From an uncultured Sphingobium sp. (GTDB lineage Bacteria > Pseudomonadota > Alphaproteobacteria > Sphingomonadales > Sphingomonadaceae), in NCBI GenBank assembly GCA_946885845.1, contig CAMPHJ010000063.1, positions 1 through 10,030 of the forward strand: a stretch of DNA of 10,030 bases. The letters are read 5' to 3'. A program made the position numbers and the translations under genes. A model generated the notes under the pieces. That model saw only the letters and a list, made by a program, of their open reading frames with translations, did not search any database and was not told the origin of the DNA. This document shows positions 6,572 to 10,030 of the stretch, in pieces; within the stretch, counting starts at the first letter, position 1; every line of letters begins with the position of its first letter.

Positions 6572-8866
6572 ATGAGCACGAAAAGCGGACGAATCCTCAG
6601 ATCTTTGGCTTTGTCGGTCAGCGGAATCGCGGCGATGGCCCATGCTCAGGCCCCGGCACCTTCAACCATGTCCGCGGCCCCTGAATATGTGCGACAGGCT
6701 CCCAAGGGCGCGCCCAATATCGTCCTGGTGCTGCTCGACGATGTCGGCTTTGGAGCCCCCTCGACCTTCGGCGGCCCGGCGCAGACGACCACGCTCGACC
6801 GGCTTGCGCGCGATGGGCTGCGCTATAATCGCTTTCACACGACGGCCATCTGCTCGCCGACACGCGCGTCCCTGCTTACCGGGCGGAACCCCCATGCCGC
6901 AGGCGTCGGCGCTGTCATGAACTCATCAGATGCGCGGCCGGGTTACAGCGGATTCCAGGGGAAGGACACCGCCACGATCGCCACGATCCTGCGCGAAAAT
7001 GGCTATGCCACCGGGGCTTTTGGCAAATGGCATCAGACCCCTGACTGGGAACTGACTCAGGCTGGGCCGTTCGATCGCTGGCCGACGGGCGCAGGTTTCG
7101 ACACCTTCTACGGCTTCCAGGGTGGGGAAACGGATCAGTTCAACCCCACATTATATCAAGGCACGGCCCCGGTGATGCGGCCCGCAGGCGACAATTATCA
7201 CCTGACCGAAGATCTCGCCAACCGTGCGGTAAATTGGCTCCACACCGTGCGCACGTCAGGCCCCGGGCGGCCCTTCTTCCTCTACTTCGCAACCGGCGGC
7301 ATCCACGCCCCGATCCAGGTTCCCAAGGAATGGATCGATAAATATCGCGGCCAGTTTGACCAGGGCTGGGACAAGTTACGCGAAGAAGTTTTCGCGCGTC
7401 AGAAGAAGCTGGGGGTGATCCCGGCCAACACCAAATTGACGCCTCGTCCGGCAGAGCTTCCGGCCTGGGACAGCCTCACGCCCGAACAAAAGCGATTTTC
7501 CTCGCGCTTGATGGAATCCTACGCTGCATATCTTGCGCATACCGATGCCCAGGTCGGCAAATTGGTAGACGACCTCAAGGCGAACGGCGAATTTGACAAC
7601 ACGCTTTTCATCTATGTGGTGGGCGACAATGGCGCCAGCGCTGAAGGCGGACTGGAAGGCAGCCTGGATTATATGGGCAGGCTCACCGGCATTTCTCCCG
7701 CACCCGACGCAAAGGCCTTCGCTCGTGAGGACGAGATTGGCGGACCGTCAACTTATGCCCACATCAACTCGGCCTGGGCCTGGGCTTCAGACGCCCCCTT
7801 CCAGTGGACCAAGGCGGTCGCGTCCCATCTTGGGGGAACGCGCAATGCCATGGTGCTCAGCTGGCCGACCCGGATAGAGCGAGAGGGAGGCATGCGCAGC
7901 CAGTTCGGCCATGTGAACGACATCGTTCCGACAATATTGGAAGTCACCGGCATCCCCACCCCCGCAGAGGTGGACGGCGTGCCGCAAAAACCAATGAATG
8001 GCGTCAGCCTCGCCTACACGTTCAACGACCCGAAAGCTCAAGAACGGCATTCGACACAATATTTCGAAGTCTTTGGCCACCGATCCATCTATCATGAAGG
8101 CTGGATGGCATCGGCCTTCCACAGCCGCTATCCTTGGACCGTGTCAGCGGATAATGGACGTCCTTTCGAAGAGGACAAATGGGAATTATATGATCTTCGG
8201 ACCGACTTCTCGCAGTCCAGGGATCTTGCCGCGAAGAACCCGAAGAAGCTCGAAGAGTTGAAGGCGCTCTTCACGGCAGAAGCGTCTGCAAACCAGGTGC
8301 TGCCGCTGGCTGGTCAGGCGCCGGGCAAGGGCACTTTGCCGGACCCATCAGGAGGTCGTGAGTCAATCGATTATCGCCAAGGCGATATCGGCGTGCCAGA
8401 GGTCGCTCTTCCCCGCATGTTCAGTCGTTCCTGGACCATGCGCGCGACGATCGATACGACTGATCGGGCGCGTGGCGTCGTCGCGGCCTTGGGCGGCACG
8501 GACGCCGGGATGGCGTTGTATCTGGATGGCGATGGAAGGCCGAAATTCACATATCGTCTGTTTGACGTCAAAACGGTCGATCTTGTGGGTCCAGGCCCAC
8601 TGACACCGGGCAAGCATTCCATTCAGGTGGACTTCGACTATGTCGGAGGAGGTTATGGGAAGGGCGGCACATTGAAGATGGCGGTAGACGATCAACCTGT
8701 CTCCTCCGACAGCATTCCTGCCACCCCTTACCTGTTCAGCATACACGAAACCTTTGGTGTAGGCTTGGACACTGGAGCGCCGGTGGGTAGCTATCCCGCC
8801 GATGCGGGGCTTGGCTATCCGATCGAAGGCGCAAAAATCGGCCGCGTGACCATCCGCGTTCGCTAG
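6572..8866 (+). CDS. Periplasmic Cys-type sulfatase 2 (type I, arylsulfatase-like)
   Basis: This 764-residue secreted sulfatase is a diverged paralogue of the preceding gene. The signal peptide is MSTKSGRILR plus a hydrophobic stretch, probably cut after AHA (residue 25). Catalytic residues are all present: Asp56/Asp57, Cys94 in CSPTR, Arg98, Lys152 and His154 in GKWH, His245, Asp352/Asn353 and Lys414, followed by SHLGGTRN. The catalytic domain runs to about residue 580. A linker and a beta-sandwich-like C-terminal domain (about 615-764) end in FGVGLDTGAPVGSYP and a short basic strand. I chose ATG 6572 because AAGGA (6557-6561) lies ten bases upstream. ATG 6554 would add six residues before the basic start of the signal peptide and has only a poor ribosome site. 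Compared with sulfatase 1, the segment between signal peptide and catalytic core is shorter. The two share RYNRFHTTA, LLTGRN and DIVPTILE blocks, but the C-terminal domains differ much more, which suggests different substrates. Confidence 0.94.
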   Translation: MSTKSGRILRSLALSVSGIAAMAHAQAPAPSTMSAAPEYVRQAPKGAPNIVLVLLDDVGFGAPSTFGGPAQTTTLDRLARDGLRYNRFHTTAICSPTRASLLTGRNPHAAGVGAVMNSSDARPGYSGFQGKDTATIATILRENGYATGAFGKWHQTPDWELTQAGPFDRWPTGAGFDTFYGFQGGETDQFNPTLYQGTAPVMRPAGDNYHLTEDLANRAVNWLHTVRTSGPGRPFFLYFATGGIHAPIQVPKEWIDKYRGQFDQGWDKLREEVFARQKKLGVIPANTKLTPRPAELPAWDSLTPEQKRFSSRLMESYAAYLAHTDAQVGKLVDDLKANGEFDNTLFIYVVGDNGASAEGGLEGSLDYMGRLTGISPAPDAKAFAREDEIGGPSTYAHINSAWAWASDAPFQWTKAVASHLGGTRNAMVLSWPTRIEREGGMRSQFGHVNDIVPTILEVTGIPTPAEVDGVPQKPMNGVSLAYTFNDPKAQERHSTQYFEVFGHRSIYHEGWMASAFHSRYPWTVSADNGRPFEEDKWELYDLRTDFSQSRDLAAKNPKKLEELKALFTAEASANQVLPLAGQAPGKGTLPDPSGGRESIDYRQGDIGVPEVALPRMFSRSWTMRATIDTTDRARGVVAALGGTDAGMALYLDGDGRPKFTYRLFDVKTVDLVGPGPLTPGKHSIQVDFDYVGGGYGKGGTLKMAVDDQPVSSDSIPATPYLFSIHETFGVGLDTGAPVGSYPADAGLGYPIEGAKIGRVTIRVR

Positions 8867-8908
8867 AGCGTTTCCAAAGCGAGCGGTTTCGGGGCGGGAG
8901 GAGATATA
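8867..8908. other. Short spacer with strong ribosome binding site for the LysR gene
   Basis: These 42 bases lie between sulfatase 2 and the LysR gene. GGAGGAG at 8897-8903 sits five bases before the TTG start and is close to the ideal Shine-Dalgarno sequence. It is what decides the non-ATG start at 8909. The first half (AGAGCGTTTCC...GCGGTTTCGGGGCGGG) recalls, from memory, a dispersed intergenic repeat family of alphaproteobacteria. That resemblance was not tested. Confidence 0.5.
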
Positions 8909-9892
8909 TTGCGCGATCTGTCAGGCTTGAGACTGTTCGTTCTTGCGGCACAGAATAAAAGCTTTGCAGCGGCCGCACGCCAGGCTCAGCTCTCCAACGC
9001 GTCAATGTCTCGGCAAATAAGTGCGCTCGAAAAAAGTTTGTCCGTCAGGCTCTTTAACCGGGGAACGCGCGCTCTGACACTCACGGAGGCTGGCCAAATT
9101 CTACTTGCGCGTATGCTTCCGCTGCTGGGTGAGATGGACGAGATATTCGACAGCGTTTCGCTGTTAGAAGCAGAACCGCGAGGTTTGCTCCGTGTTGCAA
9201 TTCGCGGTTTAATTGCATCTCAACGGGTTATGCCCGCATTGCCAGCATTTTTGGAAGCGCATCCAAGCGTTCAGATCGATCTGCAAATTTCCACCGATGA
9301 AAAGATGGACCTCGTTGCCGAGAATATCGATGTCGATATTCGCTTCGATCTTCCCGACAGCGGCGAGTTGGTTGCCCGGCGCCTAGGGCCGATGACTCAG
9401 TTGGTGCTTTTGGCTTCGCCAGCCTATCTTGCCAAACGACCCGCTCCGTCGGTGGTCAACGATTTATCCGACCACTCGGCGATCTTGTACGGCTCCAAGT
9501 CTGAAAAGACGGTTTGGGAGTTCGCTGGCCCTGACGGCACCACCTCGCGGGTTATGCCTTCGGGACAATTGAGCGTGAATGATGGAGGAATGAACCGCAG
9601 CGCGCTGCTTACGGGCGTCGGAATCGGAATCATGCCGCTGGAAGAGATTGAGCGAGAAATAGCAGACGGGAGCCTGATCCGCCTGTTGCCCAACCATAAG
9701 ATTATCCAGCCCCGTGCCGGCAATGAGGGCATATTCGCAGTTTACCAGCGGTCTGCTTACCAGACCGGGAAGCTGCGGAGTTTCCTTATGTTTCTCGATG
9801 CTACCTTTAAGATGTCGAGCGACCACCAAACAAAACCGCCTGAAGCCCGCGATCTGGGCATTCCGCAGCTGTATTCGTTACGCAGAATGTAA
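8909..9892 (+). CDS. LysR-family transcriptional regulator (CrgA-like effector domain)
   Basis: This 327-residue DNA-binding regulator starts at TTG, with GGAGGAG five bases upstream. Residues 4-63 form the winged helix-turn-helix (LRLFVLAAQNKSFAAAARQA, then SNASMSRQISALEKSLSVRLF and the RALTLTEAGQ wing). A linker helix (64-90) leads to the periplasmic-binding-protein-like effector domain at about 91-297. That domain has RGLLRVAIRG at its start, the DLVAENIDVDIRF stretch, ELVARRLG and ASPAYLAKR, all typical of the CrgA-like branch. The tail of about 30 residues is slightly longer than usual. It lies 42 bases after sulfatase 2 on the same strand, so it may be translated from the sulfatase transcript. 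Most LysR genes instead face their target divergently. Control of the sulfatases or of a gene beyond the right edge are both possible. The family is certain; the target and co-inducer are not. Confidence 0.94.
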   Translation: MRDLSGLRLFVLAAQNKSFAAAARQAQLSNASMSRQISALEKSLSVRLFNRGTRALTLTEAGQILLARMLPLLGEMDEIFDSVSLLEAEPRGLLRVAIRGLIASQRVMPALPAFLEAHPSVQIDLQISTDEKMDLVAENIDVDIRFDLPDSGELVARRLGPMTQLVLLASPAYLAKRPAPSVVNDLSDHSAILYGSKSEKTVWEFAGPDGTTSRVMPSGQLSVNDGGMNRSALLTGVGIGIMPLEEIEREIADGSLIRLLPNHKIIQPRAGNEGIFAVYQRSAYQTGKLRSFLMFLDATFKMSSDHQTKPPEARDLGIPQLYSLRRM

Positions 9893-10030
9893 CAGTTCAT
9901 TTCGTATTTGGGGGCTACCGAACGAGCGCGGCGGAAGCTATCAAATGGTGGTGCCGTAACCGGCATAAAAATCAGATGCCCGATGCAGACTTATTAGGTT
10001 TTCGCGTTGGCATGGTGCGCAATTTAAGAA
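9893..10030. other. Right-edge intergenic region with a small hairpin
   Basis: No gene start is supported in these 138 bases. TGCCG (9952-9956) and CGGCA (9961-9965) form a 5-bp stem with loop TAAC, 59 bases after the LysR stop. It is followed by TAAAAA rather than a T-run on the plus strand, so it is not a typical terminator for LysR. Confidence 0.4.

Noticed and set aside
9757..9966. Minus-strand frame at the right end
   Set aside because: It overlaps the 3' end of the LysR gene antisense, has no ribosome site evident and no family features.

Overview
The window looks like a chromosomal segment of an alphaproteobacterium, most likely a sphingomonad (Sphingobium/Sphingomonas/Novosphingobium type). 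The grounds are the GC-rich but not extreme composition, the protein style and the gene content. This taxonomic guess is an inference; there is no rRNA or other marker gene. I see no insertion sequence, integrase, tRNA or CRISPR array.

From left to right: (1) bases 1-65 hold the probable 3' tail of an unidentified gene. (2) A 12-helix MFS transporter follows (160-1380, +). (3) A formylglycine-generating enzyme (FGE) follows on the same strand (1541-2479), with both catalytic cysteines intact. (4) A TetR-type regulator built of two complete TetR units in one 410-residue chain lies on the opposite strand (2663-3895, -), convergent with the FGE gene. (5) A 196-bp divergent control region rich in inverted repeats (3896-4091) comes next. 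(6) Two different secreted Cys-type sulfatases lie in tandem (4092-6464 and 6572-8866, +), both with the CSPTR signature and a complete type I sulfatase active site. (7) A LysR-type regulator closes the run (8909-9892, +), with a TTG start behind a very strong Shine-Dalgarno sequence.

The genes make a coherent cassette. The FGE oxidises the signature cysteine of each sulfatase to formylglycine in the cytoplasm. The sulfatases are then exported by Sec-type signal peptides and remove sulfate from ester substrates in the periplasm. The MFS protein may import the desulfated product or another small acid, and the TetR and LysR proteins probably tie expression to substrate or sulfur supply. The substrate cannot be read from sequence. 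The most unusual element is the double-headed TetR regulator facing the sulfatases; everything else fits known families. No gap between genes exceeds 300 bases.
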